DNA of 64,000 bases from positions 1,736,001 to 1,800,000 of the forward strand of contig NC_079875.1 of the NCBI RefSeq assembly GCF_029227915.1. Direction: 5' to 3'. The notes under the pieces are model-generated. The model did no database searches, was not told where the DNA came from, and saw only the letters and a program-made list of their open reading frames with translations. Source of the stretch: Hydractinia symbiolongicarpus (lineage: Eukaryota > Cnidaria > Hydrozoa > Anthoathecata > Hydractiniidae). Shown here piece by piece: positions 50,001-61,988 of this stretch. Every line of letters starts with the position of its first letter. Positions within the stretch are counted from its first letter, which is position 1. A program made the position numbers and the translations under genes.

Positions 50001-51270
50001 GTGGTGAAAAAATAATTTAAAAAATCGTTCGAAAAATGAGTTTACGCCCTGGGTACTTTCTTTGTATACTTTTGACTATACGGGCCGAGTCCGGGAATTA
50101 CGGGAAATCGCAGGTTTTCGTTTGCCGCCGATTAAACTTCTTTTATTCAGAGTCTCATCAAAAATGAAAACATTTTTGAAAACTACAAGTCTCATGCGTT
50201 TTAGTGGTGAAAAAATAATTTAAAAAATCGTTCGGGAAATGAGTTTACACCCTGGGTACCCTCTTTGTATACTTTTGACTATACGGACCGAGTCCGGGAT
50301 TTACGGGAAATCGCAGGTTTTCGTTTGCCGGCGATTAAACTTCTTTTATTCAGCGTCTCATCAAAATTGAAAACATTTTTGAAAACTACAAGTCTCATGC
50401 GTTTTAGTGGTGAAAAAATAATTTAAAAATTCGTTAGGGAAATGAGTTTACTCACTGGGTACTTTCCTTGTATACTTTTGACTATACGGGCCGAGACCGG
50501 GATTTACGGGAAATTGCCGGTTTTCGTTTGCCGGCGATTAAACTTCTTTTATTCAGCGTGTCATCAAAAATGAAAAATTTTTTAAAAACTACAAGTCTCA
50601 TGGGCTTTAGTGGTGAAATAATAATTTAAAAAATCTTTTGGGAAATGAGTTTACTCCTTGGGTACTTTCTTTGTATACTTTTGACTGTACGTGCCGAGTA
50701 CGGGATTTACGGGAAATCGCAGGATTTCGTTTGGCGGTAATTAAACTTCTTTTATTCAGCGTATCATCAAAAATGAAAACATTTTTGAAAACTACAAGTC
50801 TCATGCGTTTTAGTGGTGAAAAAATAATTTAAAAAATCGTTCGGGAAATGAGTTTACACGCTGGGTACTTCCTTTGTATACTTTTGACTATACGGGCCGA
50901 GTCCAAGACTTACGGGAAATCGCAGGTTTTCGTTTGCCGGCGATTAAACTTCTTTTATTCAGCGTCTCATCAAAAATGAAAACATTTTTGAAAACTACAA
51001 GTCTCATACGTTTTAGTGGTGAAATAATAATTTAAAAAATCGTTTGGGAAATGAGTTTACGCCCTGGGTACTTTCTTTGTATACTTTTGACTATACGGGC
51101 CGAGTCCAGGATTTACGGGAAATTGCGGGTTTTCGTTTGCCGGCGATTAAACTTCTTTTAATCAGCGTCTCATCAAAAATGAAAACATTTTTGAAAACTA
51201 CAAGTCTCATGCGTTTTAGTGGTGAAAAAATAAATTAAAAAATCGTTCGGGAAATGAGTTTACTCACAGG
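47011..51270 (+). repeat. 21-monomer higher-order unit, copy 1 (4,260 bp)
   Basis: Matches 51271-55530 base for base at constant offset 4,260 (21 monomers minus 3 bp). It carries several rare marks: GTACTTTTTTTG, GAGTCGAGG, GGGATATGAG (47396), CTCAAGCGTTTTAG, TTGCATACTTTTGAC, TCAAAATAGAAAAC, GTTATCGTTCGCCGGCG (near 48896), GGGTACCCTC, GAGTCCAAG, TCGTTCGAAAAATGAG and GACTGTACGTGCCGAG (50684). The left part of this copy continues the preceding 13-mer block. Confidence 0.93.
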
Positions 51271-54200
51271 GTACTTTTTTTGTATACTTTTGATTATACG
51301 GACCGAGTCCGGGGTTTACGGGAAAAGGCGGGTTTTCGTTTGCCGGCGATTAAATTTCTTTTATTCAGCGTCTCATCAAAAATGAAAACATTTTTGAAAA
51401 CTACAAGTCTCATGCGTTTTAGTGGTGAAAAAATAATTTAAAAAATCGTTCGGGAAATGAGTTTACACCCTGGGTACTTTCTTTGTATACTTTTGACTAT
51501 ACGGGCCGAGTCGAGGATTTACGGGAAATCGCAGGTTTTCGTTTGCCGGCGATTAAACTTCTTTTATTCAGCGTCTCATCAAAAATAAAAACATTTTTAA
51601 AAACTACAAGTCTCATGGGCTTTGGTGGTGAAATAATAATTTAAATAATCGTTTGGGATATGAGTTTACTCCCTGGGTAGTTTCTTTGTATACTTTTGAC
51701 TATACGGGCCGAGTCCGGGATTTACGGGAAATAGCAGGTTTTCGTTTGCCGGCGATTAAACTTCTTTTATTCAGCGTCTCATCAAAAATGAAAATATTTT
51801 TAAATACTACAAGTCTCATGGGCTTCAGTGGTGAAATAAAATTTAAAAAATCGTTCGGGAAATGAGTTTACACCCTGGGTACTTTCTTTGTATACTTTTG
51901 ACTATGCGGGCCGAGTCCGGGGTTTACGGGAAATGGCGGGTTTTCGTTTGCCGGCGATTAAACTTCTTTTACTTAGCGTCTCTTCAAAAATGAAAACATT
52001 TTTGAAAACTACAAGTCTCAAGCGTTTTAGTGGTGAAAAGATAATTTAAAAAATCGTTTTGGAAATGAGTTTACTCACAGGGTACTTTCTTTGTATACAT
52101 TCGACTATACGGGCCAAGCCCGGGATTTACGGGAAATCGCGGGTTTTCGTTTGCCGGCGATTAAACCGCTTTCATTAAGCGTCTCATCAAAAATGAAAAC
52201 ATTTCTGAAAACTACAAGTCTCATGCGTTTTAGTGGTGAAAATATAATTTAAAAATTCGTTCGGGAAATGAGTTTACTCACTGGGTACTTTCCTTGCATA
52301 CTTTTGACTATACGGGCCGAGTCCGGGATTTACGGGAAATCGCGGGTTTTTGTTTGCCGGCGATTAAACTTCTTTTATTCAGCGTGTCATCAAAAATGAA
52401 AAAATTTTTAAAAACTACAAGTCTCATGGTTTTTAGTGGTAAAATAATAATTTAAAAAATCGTTCGGGAAATGAGTTTACACCCTGGGTACCCTCTTTGT
52501 ATACTTTTGACTATACGGGCCGAGTCCGGGATTTACGGGAAATCGCAGGTTTTCGTTTGCCGGCGATTAAACTTCTTTTATTCAGCGTCTCATCAAAATA
52601 GAAAACATTTTTGAAAACTACAAGTCTCATGCGTTTAGTGGTAAAAAAATAATATAAAAAATCGTTCGGGAAATGAGTTTACTCACTGGGTACTTTCCTT
52701 GCATACTTTTGACTATACGGGCCGAGTCCGGGATTTACGGGAAATCTCGGGTTTTCGTTTGCCGGCGATTAAACAACTTTCATTAAGCGTCTTATCAAAA
52801 ATGAAAACATTTCTGAAAACTACAAGTCTCATGCGTTTTATTTGTGAAAATTAATTTAAAAAATCGTTCGGGAAATGAGTTTACTCCCTGGGTACTTTCT
52901 TTGTATACTTTTGACTATACGGGCCGAGTCCGGGATTTACGGGAAGTCGCGGGTTTTCGTTTGCCGGCAATTAAACTTCTTTTATTCAGCGTCTCATCAA
53001 AAATGAAAACACTTTTAAAAACTACAAGTCTCATGGGTTTTAGTGGTGAAATAATAATTTAAAAAATCGTTCGGGAAATGAGTTTACACCCCGGGTACTT
53101 TCTTTGTATACTTTTGACTATACGGGCCGAGTCCGGGATTTACGGGAAATCGCAGGTTATCGTTCGCCGGCGATTAAACGTCCTTTATTCAGCGTCTCAT
53201 CAAAAATGAAAACATTTTTGAAAACTACAAGTCTCATGCGTTTTAGTGGTGAAAAAATAATTTAAAAATTCGTTAGGGAAATGAGTTTACTCACTGGGTA
53301 CTTTCCTTGTATACTTTTGACTATACGGGCCGAGACCGGGATTTACGGGAAATTGCGGGTTTTTGTTTGCCGGCGATTAAACTTCTTTTATTCAGCGTGT
53401 CATCAAAAATGAAAAAAATTTTAAAAACTACAAGTCTCATGGTTTTTAGTGGTAAAATAATAATTTAAAAAATCGTTTGGGAAATGAGTTTACACCCTGG
53501 GTACTTTCTTTGTATACTTTTAACTATACGGGCCGAGTCCGGGAATTACGGGAAATCGCAGGTTTTCGTTTGCCGCCGATTAAACTTCTTTTATTCAGAG
53601 TCTCATCAAAAATGAAAACATTTTTGAAAACTACAAGTCTCATGCGTTTTAGTGGTGAAAAAATAATTTAAAAAATCGTTCGGGAAATGAGTTTACACCC
53701 TGGGTTCCCTCTTTGTATACTTTTGACTATACGGGCCGAGTCCGGGATTTACGGGAAATCGCAGGTTTTCGTTTGCCCGCGATTAAACTTCTTTTATTCA
53801 GCGTCTCATCAAAATTGAAAACATTTTTGAAAACTACAAGTCTCATGCGTTTTAGTGGTGAAAAAGTAATTTAAAAAATCGTTCGGGAAATGAGTTTACA
53901 CGCTGGGTACTTCCTTTGTATACTTTTGACTATACGGGCCGAGTCCAAGATTTACGGGAAATCGCAGGTTTTCGTTTGCCGGCGATTAAACTTCTTTTAT
54001 TCAGCGTCTCATCAAAAATGAAAACATTTTTGAAAACTACAAGTCTCATACGTTTTAGTGGTGAAATAATAATTTAAAAAATCGTTTGGGAAATGAGTTT
54101 ACGCCCTGGGTACTTTCTTTGTATACTTTTGACTATACGGGCCGAGTCCAGGATTTACGGGAAATTGCGGGTTTTCGTTTGCCGGCGATTAAACTTCTTT

Positions 54201-55530
54201 TATTCAGCGTCTCATCAAAAATGAAAACATTTTTGAAAACTACAAGTCTCATGCGTTTTAGTGGTGAAAAAATAATTTAAAAAATCGTTCGAAAAATGAG
54301 TTTACGCCCTGGGTACTTTCTTTGTATACTTTTGACTATACGGGCCGAGTCCGGGAATTACGGGAAATCGCAGGTTTTCGTTTGCCGCCGATTAAACTTC
54401 TTTTATTCAGAGTCTCATCAAAAATGAAAACATTTTTGAAAACTACAAGTCTCATGCGTTTTAGTGGTGAAAAAATAATTTAAAAAATCGTTCGGGAAAT
54501 GAGTTTACACCCTGGGTACCCTCTTTGTATACTTTTGACTATACGGACCGAGTCCGGGATTTACGGGAAATCGCAGGTTTTCGTTTGCCGGCGATTAAAC
54601 TTCTTTTATTCAGCGTCTCATCAAAATTGAAAACATTTTTGAAAACTACAAGTCTCATGCGTTTTAGTGGTGAAAAAATAATTTAAAAATTCGTTAGGGA
54701 AATGAGTTTACTCACTGGGTACTTTCCTTGTATACTTTTGACTATACGGGCCGAGACCGGGATTTACGGGAAATTGCCGGTTTTCGTTTGCCGGCGATTA
54801 AACTTCTTTTATTCAGCGTGTCATCAAAAATGAAAAATTTTTTAAAAACTACAAGTCTCATGGGCTTTAGTGGTGAAATAATAATTTAAAAAATCTTTTG
54901 GGAAATGAGTTTACTCCTTGGGTACTTTCTTTGTATACTTTTGACTGTACGTGCCGAGTACGGGATTTACGGGAAATCGCAGGATTTCGTTTGGCGGTAA
55001 TTAAACTTCTTTTATTCAGCGTATCATCAAAAATGAAAACATTTTTGAAAACTACAAGTCTCATGCGTTTTAGTGGTGAAAAAATAATTTAAAAAATCGT
55101 TCGGGAAATGAGTTTACACGCTGGGTACTTCCTTTGTATACTTTTGACTATACGGGCCGAGTCCAAGACTTACGGGAAATCGCAGGTTTTCGTTTGCCGG
55201 CGATTAAACTTCTTTTATTCAGCGTCTCATCAAAAATGAAAACATTTTTGAAAACTACAAGTCTCATACGTTTTAGTGGTGAAATAATAATTTAAAAAAT
55301 CGTTTGGGAAATGAGTTTACGCCCTGGGTACTTTCTTTGTATACTTTTGACTATACGGGCCGAGTCCAGGATTTACGGGAAATTGCGGGTTTTCGTTTGC
55401 CGGCGATTAAACTTCTTTTAATCAGCGTCTCATCAAAAATGAAAACATTTTTGAAAACTACAAGTCTCATGCGTTTTAGTGGTGAAAAAATAAATTAAAA
55501 AATCGTTCGGGAAATGAGTTTACTCACAGG
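51271..55530 (+). repeat. 21-monomer higher-order unit, copy 2 (4,260 bp)
   Basis: Only four substitutions against copy 1 were noticed: near 47346/51606 (CTGCAAG/CTACAAG), in the A/T run near 49158/53418, at 49446/53706 (GGGTACCC/GGGTTCCC) and at 49928/54188 (GGCGGTTAA/GGCGATTAA). This is about 99.9% identity and implies a very recent duplication. The junction lies near 51270 within TACTCACAGGGTACTT, which is also found at the right end near 55530. Confidence 0.93.
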
Positions 55531-58176
55531 GTACTTCCTTTGTATACTTTTGACTATACGGGCCGAGTCCAAGGTTTACGGGAAATCGCAGGTTTTCGTT
55601 TGCCGGCGATTAAACTTCTTTTATTCAGCGTCTCATCAAAAATGAAAACATTTTTGAAAACTACAAGTCTCATACGTTTTAGTGGTGAAGAAATAATTTA
55701 AAAATTCGTTCTGGAAATGAGTTTACTCACTGGGTACTTTCCTTGTATACTTTTAACTATACGGGCCGAGTCCGGGATTAACGGGAAATCGCAGGTTTTC
55801 GTTTGCCGGCGATTAAACTTCTTTTATTCAGCGTCTCATCAAAAATGAAAACATTTTTAAAAACTACAAGTCTCATGGGCTTTAGTGGTGAAATAATAAT
55901 TTAAAAAATCGTTTGGGAAATGAGTTTACTCCCTGGGTACTTTCTTTGTATACTTTTGACTATACGGGCCAAGTCCAGGATTTACGGGAAATTGCGGGTT
56001 TTCGTTTGCCGGCGATTAAACTTCTTTTATTCAGCGTCTCATCAAAAATGAAAACATTTTTGAAAACTTCAAGACTCATACGTTTTAGTGGTGAAAAAAT
56101 AATTTAAAAATTCGTTCTGGAAATGAGTTTACTCACTGGGTACTTTCCTTGTATACTTTTAACTATACGGGCCGAGTCCGGGATTTACGGGAAATCGCAG
56201 GTTTTCGTTTGCCTGCGATTAAACTTCTTTTATTCAGCGTCTCATCAAAAATGAAAACATTTTTAAAAACTACAAGTCTCATGGGCTTTAGTGGTGAAAT
56301 AATAATTTAAAAAATCGTTTGGGAAATGAGTTTACTCCCTGGGTACTTTCTTTGTATACTTTTGACTATACGGGCCGAGTCCAGGATTTACGGGAAATTG
56401 CGGGTTTTCGTTTGCCGGCGATTAAACTTCTTTTATTCAGCGTCTCATCAAAAATGAAAACATTTTTGAAAACTACAAGTCTCATGCGTTTTAGTGGTGA
56501 AAAAATAAATTAAAAAATCGTTCTGGAAATGAGTTTACTCACAGGGTACTTTCTTTGTATACATTCGACTATACGGGCCAAGCCGAGATTTACGGGAAAT
56601 CGCGGGTTTTCGTTTGCCGGCGATTAAACCTCTTTCATTAAGCCTCTCATCAAAAATGAAAACATTTTTAAAAGCTACAAGTCTCATGCGTTTTAGTGGT
56701 GAAAAAAAAATTTAAAAAATCGTTCGGGAAATGAGTTTACTCCCTGGGTACTTTCTTTGTATACATTCGACTATACGGGCCAAGCCCGGGATTTACGGGA
56801 AATCGCGGGATTTCGTTTCCCGGCGATTAAACCTCTTTTATTAAGCGTCTCATCAAAAATGAAAACATTTTTGAAAACTACAAGTCTCATGCGTTTTAGT
56901 GGTGAAAAAATAATTTAAAAAATCGTTCGGGAAATGAGTTTACACCCTGGATACTTTCTTTGTATACTTTTAACTATACTTGCCGAGTCCAAGATTTACG
57001 GGAAATCGCAGGTTTTCGTTTGCCGGCGATTAAACTTCTTTTATTCAGCGTCTCATCAAAAATGAAAACATTTTTGAAAACTACAAGTCTCATAGGTTTT
57101 AGTGGTGAAAAAATAATTTAAAAATTCGTTCTGGAAATGAGTTTACTCACTGGGTACTTTCCTTGTATACTTTTAACTATACGGGCCGAGTCCGGGATTT
57201 ACGGGAAATCGCGGGTTTTCGTTTGCCGGCGATTAAACTTCTTTTATTCAGCGTCTCATCAAAAATGAAAACATTTTTAAAAAATACAAGTCTGATGGGC
57301 TTTAGTGGTGAAAAAATAAATTAAAAAATCGTTCTGGAAATGAGTTTACTTACAGGGTACTTTCTTTGTATACATTCGACTATACGGGTCAAGCCCGGGA
57401 TTTACGGGAAATCTCGGGTTTTCGTTTGCCGGCGATTAAACCTCTTTCATTAAGCGTCTCATCAAAAATGAAAACATTTTTGAAAACTACAAGTCTCATG
57501 CGTTTTAGTGGTGAAAAAATAATTTAAAAAATTGTTCGGGAAATGAGTTTACACGCTGGGTATTTCCTTTGTATACTTTTGACTATACGGCCGAGTCCAA
57601 GATTTACGGGAAATCGCAGGTTTTCGTTTGCCGGCGATTAAACTTCTTTTATTCAGCGTCTCATCAAAAATGAAAACATTTTTGAAAACTACAAGTCTCA
57701 TACGTTTTAGTGGTGAAATAATAATTTAAAAAATCGTTCGGGAAATGAGTTTACTCCCTGGGTACTTTCTTTGTATACATTCGACTATACGGGCCAAGCC
57801 CGGGATTTACGGGAAATCGCGGGATTTCGTTTGCCGGCAATTAAACTTCTTTTATTCAGCGTCTCATCAAAAATGAAAACATTTTTGAAAACTACAAGTC
57901 TCATACGTTTTAGTGGTGAAATAATAATTTAAAAAATCGTTTGGGAAATGAGTTTACGCCCTGGGTACTTTCTTTGTATACTTTTGACTATACGGGCCGA
58001 GTCCAGGATTTACGGGAAATTGCGGGTTTTCGTTTGCCGGCGATTAAACTTCTTTTATTCAGCGTCTCATCAAAATTGAAAACATTTTTGAAAACTACAA
58101 GTCTCATGCGTTTTAGTGGTGAAAAAATAAATTAAAAAATCGTTCGAGAAATGAGTTTACACCCTGGGTACTTCCT
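55531..58176 (+). repeat. 13-monomer higher-order unit, copy 1 (2,637 bp)
   Basis: Matches the following block at offset 2,637 up to about 57494. Marks: GAGTCCAAGG, CAAGTCCAGG with CTTCAAGACTC (56067), GCCAAGCCGAG with AAGCCTCTC (56643), TTTCCCGGCG, ATACTTGCCGAGTCC (56977), AAATACAAGTCTGATGGGC (near 57282) and GAAATCTCGGG. A monomer near 57588 has ATACGGCCGAG, one or two bases short. Confidence 0.86.
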
Positions 58177-60340
58177 TTGCATACTTTTGACTATACGGGC
58201 CGAGTCCAAGGTTTACGGGAAATCGCAGGTTTTCGTTTGCCGGCGATTAAACGTCTTTTATTCAGCGTCTCATCAATAATGAAAACATTTTTGAAAACTA
58301 CAAGTCTCATACGTTTTAGTGGTAAAAAAATAATTTAAAAATTCGTTCTGGAAATGAGTTTACTCACTGGGTACTTTCCTTGTATACTTTTAACTATACG
58401 GGCCGAGTCCGGGATTTACGGGAAATCGCAGGTTTTCGTTTGCCGGCGATTAAACTTCTTTTATTCAGCGTCTCATCAAAAATGAAAACTTTTTTAAAAA
58501 CTACAAGTCTCATGGGCTTTAGTGGTGAAATAATAATTTAAAAAATCGTTTGGGAAATGAGTTTACTCCCTGGGTACTTTCTTTGTATACTTTTGACTAT
58601 ACGGGCCGAGTCCAGGATTTACGGGAAATTGCGGGTTTTCGTTTGCCGGCGATTAAACTTCTTTTATTCAGCGTCTCATCAAAAATGAAAACATTTTTGA
58701 AAACTACAAGTCTCATACGTTTTAGTGGTGAAAAAATAATTTAAAAATTCGTTCTTGAAATGAGTTTACTCACTGGGTACTTTCCTTGTATACTTTTAAC
58801 TATACGGGCCGAGTCCGGGATTTACGGGAAATCGCAGGTTTTCGTTTGCCTGCGATTAAACTTCTTTTATTCAGCGTCTCATCAAAAATGAAAACATTTT
58901 TAAAAACTACAAGTCTCATGGGCTTTAGTGGTGAAATAATAATTTAAAAAATCGTTTGGGAAATGAGTTTACTCCCTGGGTACTTTCTTTGTATACTTTT
59001 GACTATACGGGCCGAGTCAAGGATTTACGGGAAATTGCGGGTTTTCGTTTGCCGGCGATTAAACTTCTTTTATTCAGCGTCTCATCAAAAATGAAAACAT
59101 TTTTGAAAACTACAAGTCTCATGCGTTTTAGTGGTGAAAAAATAAATTAAAAAATCGTTCTGGAAATGAGTTTACTCACAGGGTACTTTCTTTGTATACA
59201 TTCGACTATACGGGCCAAGCCGAGATTTACGGGAAATCGCGGGTTTTCGTTTGCCGGCGATTAAACCTCTTTCATTAAGCCTCTCATCAAAAATGAAAAC
59301 ATTTTTAAAAGCTACAAGTCTCATGCGTTTTAGTGGTGAAAAAAAAAATTAAAAAATCGTTCGGGAAATGAGTTTACTCCCTGGGTACTTTCTTTGTATA
59401 CATTCGACTATACGGGCCAAGCCCGGGATTTACGGGAAATCGCGGGATTTCGTTTCCCGGCGATTAAACCTCTTTTATTAAGCGTCTCATCAAAAATGAA
59501 AACATTTTTGAAAACTACAAGTCTCATGCGTTTTAGTGGTGAAAAAATAATTTAAAAAATCGTTCGGGAAATGAGTTTACACCCTGGATACTTTCTTTGT
59601 ATACTTTTGACTATACTTGCCGAGTCCAAGATGTACGGGAAATCGCAGGTTTTCGTTTGCCGGCGATTAAACTTCTTTTATTCAGCGTCTCATCAAAAAT
59701 GAAAACATTTTTGAAAACTACAAGTCTCATAGGTTTTAGTGGTGAAAAAATAATTTAAAAATTCGTTCTGGAAATGAGTTTACTCACTGGGTACTTTCCT
59801 TGTATACTTTTAACTATACGGACCGAGTCCGGGATTTACGGGAAATCGCGGGTTTTCGTTTGCCGGCGATTAAACTTCTTTTATTCAGCGTCTCATCAAA
59901 AATGAAAACATTTTTAAAAAATACAAGTCTGATGGGCTTTAGTGGTGAAAAAATAAATTAAAAAATCGTTCTGGAAATGAGTTTACTTACAGGGTACTTT
60001 CTTTGTATACATTCGACTATACGGGCCAAGCCCGGGATTTACGGGAAATCTCGGGTTTTCGTTTGCCGGCGATTAAACCTCTTTCATTAAGCGTCTCATC
60101 AAAAATGAAAACATTTTTAAAAACTACAAGTCTCATGCGTTTTAGTGGTGAAAAAATAAATTAAAAAATCGTTCTGGAAATGAGTTTACTCACAGGGTAC
60201 TTTCTTTGTATACATTTGACTATACGGGCCAAGCCCGGGATTTACGGGAAATCGCGGGTTTTCGTTTGCCGGCGATTAAACTTCTTTTATTCAGCGTATC
60301 ATCAAAAATGAAAACATTTTTGAAAACTACAAGTCTCATG
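58177..60340 (+). repeat. 13-monomer higher-order unit, copy 2 with one extra monomer
   Basis: Follows copy 1 through the AAGCCTCTC, TTTCCCGGCG, ATACTTGCCGAG and CTGATGGGC monomers. Near 60131 it adds one monomer (AAATAAATTAAAAAATC, CACAGGG, CATTTGAC), after which the match resumes at offset 2,840 (fourteen monomers) with AAAATTGTTCGGG (60374 against about 57534). Confidence 0.85.
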
Positions 60341-60373
60341 CGTTTTAGTGGTGAAAAAATAATTTAAAAAATT

Positions 60374-61590
60374 GTTCGGGAAATGAGTTTAAACGCTGGG
60401 TACTTCCTTTGTATACTTTTGACTATACGGGCCGAGTCCAAGATTTACGGGAAATCGCAGGTTTTCGTTTGCCGGCGATTAAACTTCTTTTATTCAGCGT
60501 CTCATCAAAAATGAAAACATTTTTGAAAACTACAAGTCTCATACGTTTTAGTGGTGAAATAATAATTTAAAAAATCGTTCGGGAAATGAGTTTACTCCCT
60601 GGGTACTTTCTTTGTATACATTCGACTATACGGGCCAAGCCCGGGATTTACGGGAAATCGCGGGATTTCGTTTTTCGGCGATTAAACCTCTTTTATTAAG
60701 CGTCTCATCAAAAATGAAAACATTTTTGAAAACTACAAGTCTCATGCGTTTTAGTGGTGAAAAAATAATTTAAAAAATTGTTCGGGAAATGAGTTTACAC
60801 GCTGGGTACTTTCTTTGTATACTTTTGACTATACGGGCCGAGTCCAAGATTTACGGGAAATCGCAGGTTTTCGTTTGCCGGCGATTAAACTTCTTTTATT
60901 CAGCGTCTCATCAGAAATGAAAACATTTTTGAAAACTACAAGTCTCATACGTTTTAGTGGTGAAATAATAATTTAAAAAATCGTTTGGGAAATGAGTTTA
61001 CGCCCTGGGTACTTTCTTTGTATACTTTTGACTATACGGGCCGAGTCCAGGATTTACGGGAAATTGCGGGATTCGTTTGCCGGCGATTAAACTTCTTTTA
61101 TTCAGCGTCTCATCAAAAATGAAAACATTTTTAAAAACTACAAGTCTCATGCGTTTTAGTGGTGAAAAAATAAATTAAAAAATCGTTCGGGAAATGAGTT
61201 TACTCACAGGGTACTTCCTTTGTATACTTTTGACTATACCGGCCGAGTCCAAGATTTACGGGAAATCGCAGGTTTTCGTTTGCCGGCGATTAAACTTCTT
61301 TTATTCAGCGTCTCATCAAAAATGAAAACATTTTTGAAAACTACAAGTCTCATACGTTTTAGTGGTGAAAAAATAATTTAAAAAATCGTTTGGGAAATGA
61401 GTTTACTCCCTGGGTACTTTCTTTGTATACTTTTGACTATACGGGCCGAGTCCAGGATTTAGGGGAAATTGCGGGTTTTCGTTTGCCGGCGATTAAACTT
61501 CTTTTATTCAGCGTCTCATCAAACATGAAAACATTTTTGAAAACTACAAGTCTCATGCGTTTTAGTGGTGAAAAAATAATTTAAAAAATT
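60374..61590 (+). repeat. 6-monomer unit, copy 1 (1,217 bp)
   Basis: Starts with GTTCGGGAAATGAGTTTAAAC (60374), which recurs at 61591. It holds a TTTTTCGGCG monomer (60674 against 61891), ACGCTGGG, and a monomer near 61070 with one base missing (GGGATTCGTTTGCC). Confidence 0.8.
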
Positions 61591-61988
61591 GTTCGGGAAA
61601 TGAGTTTAAACGCTGGGTACTTCCTTTGTATACTTTTGACTATACGGGCCGAGTCCAAGATTTACGGGAAATCGCAGGTTTTCGTTTGCCGGCGATTAAA
61701 CTTCTTTTATTCAGCGTCTCATCAAAAATGAAAACATTTTTGAAAACTACAAGTCTCATACGTTTTAGTGGTGAAATAATAATTTAAAAAATCGTTCGGG
61801 AAATGAGTTTACTCCCTGGGTACTTTCTTTGTATACATTCGACTATACGGGCCAAGCCCGGGATTTACGGGAAATCGCGGGATTTCGTTTTTCGGCGATT
61901 AAACCTCTTTTATTAAGCGTCTCATCAAAAATGAAAACATTTTTGAAAACTACAAGTCTCATGCGTTTTAGTGGTGAAAAAATAATTT
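61591..61988 (+). repeat. 6-monomer unit, partial copy 2
   Basis: Two monomers (TTTAAACGCTGGG and TTTTTCGGCG types) that match copy 1 at offset 1,217; the match ends near 61988, where TACACCCTGGATAC replaces TACACGCTGGGTAC. Confidence 0.78.
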
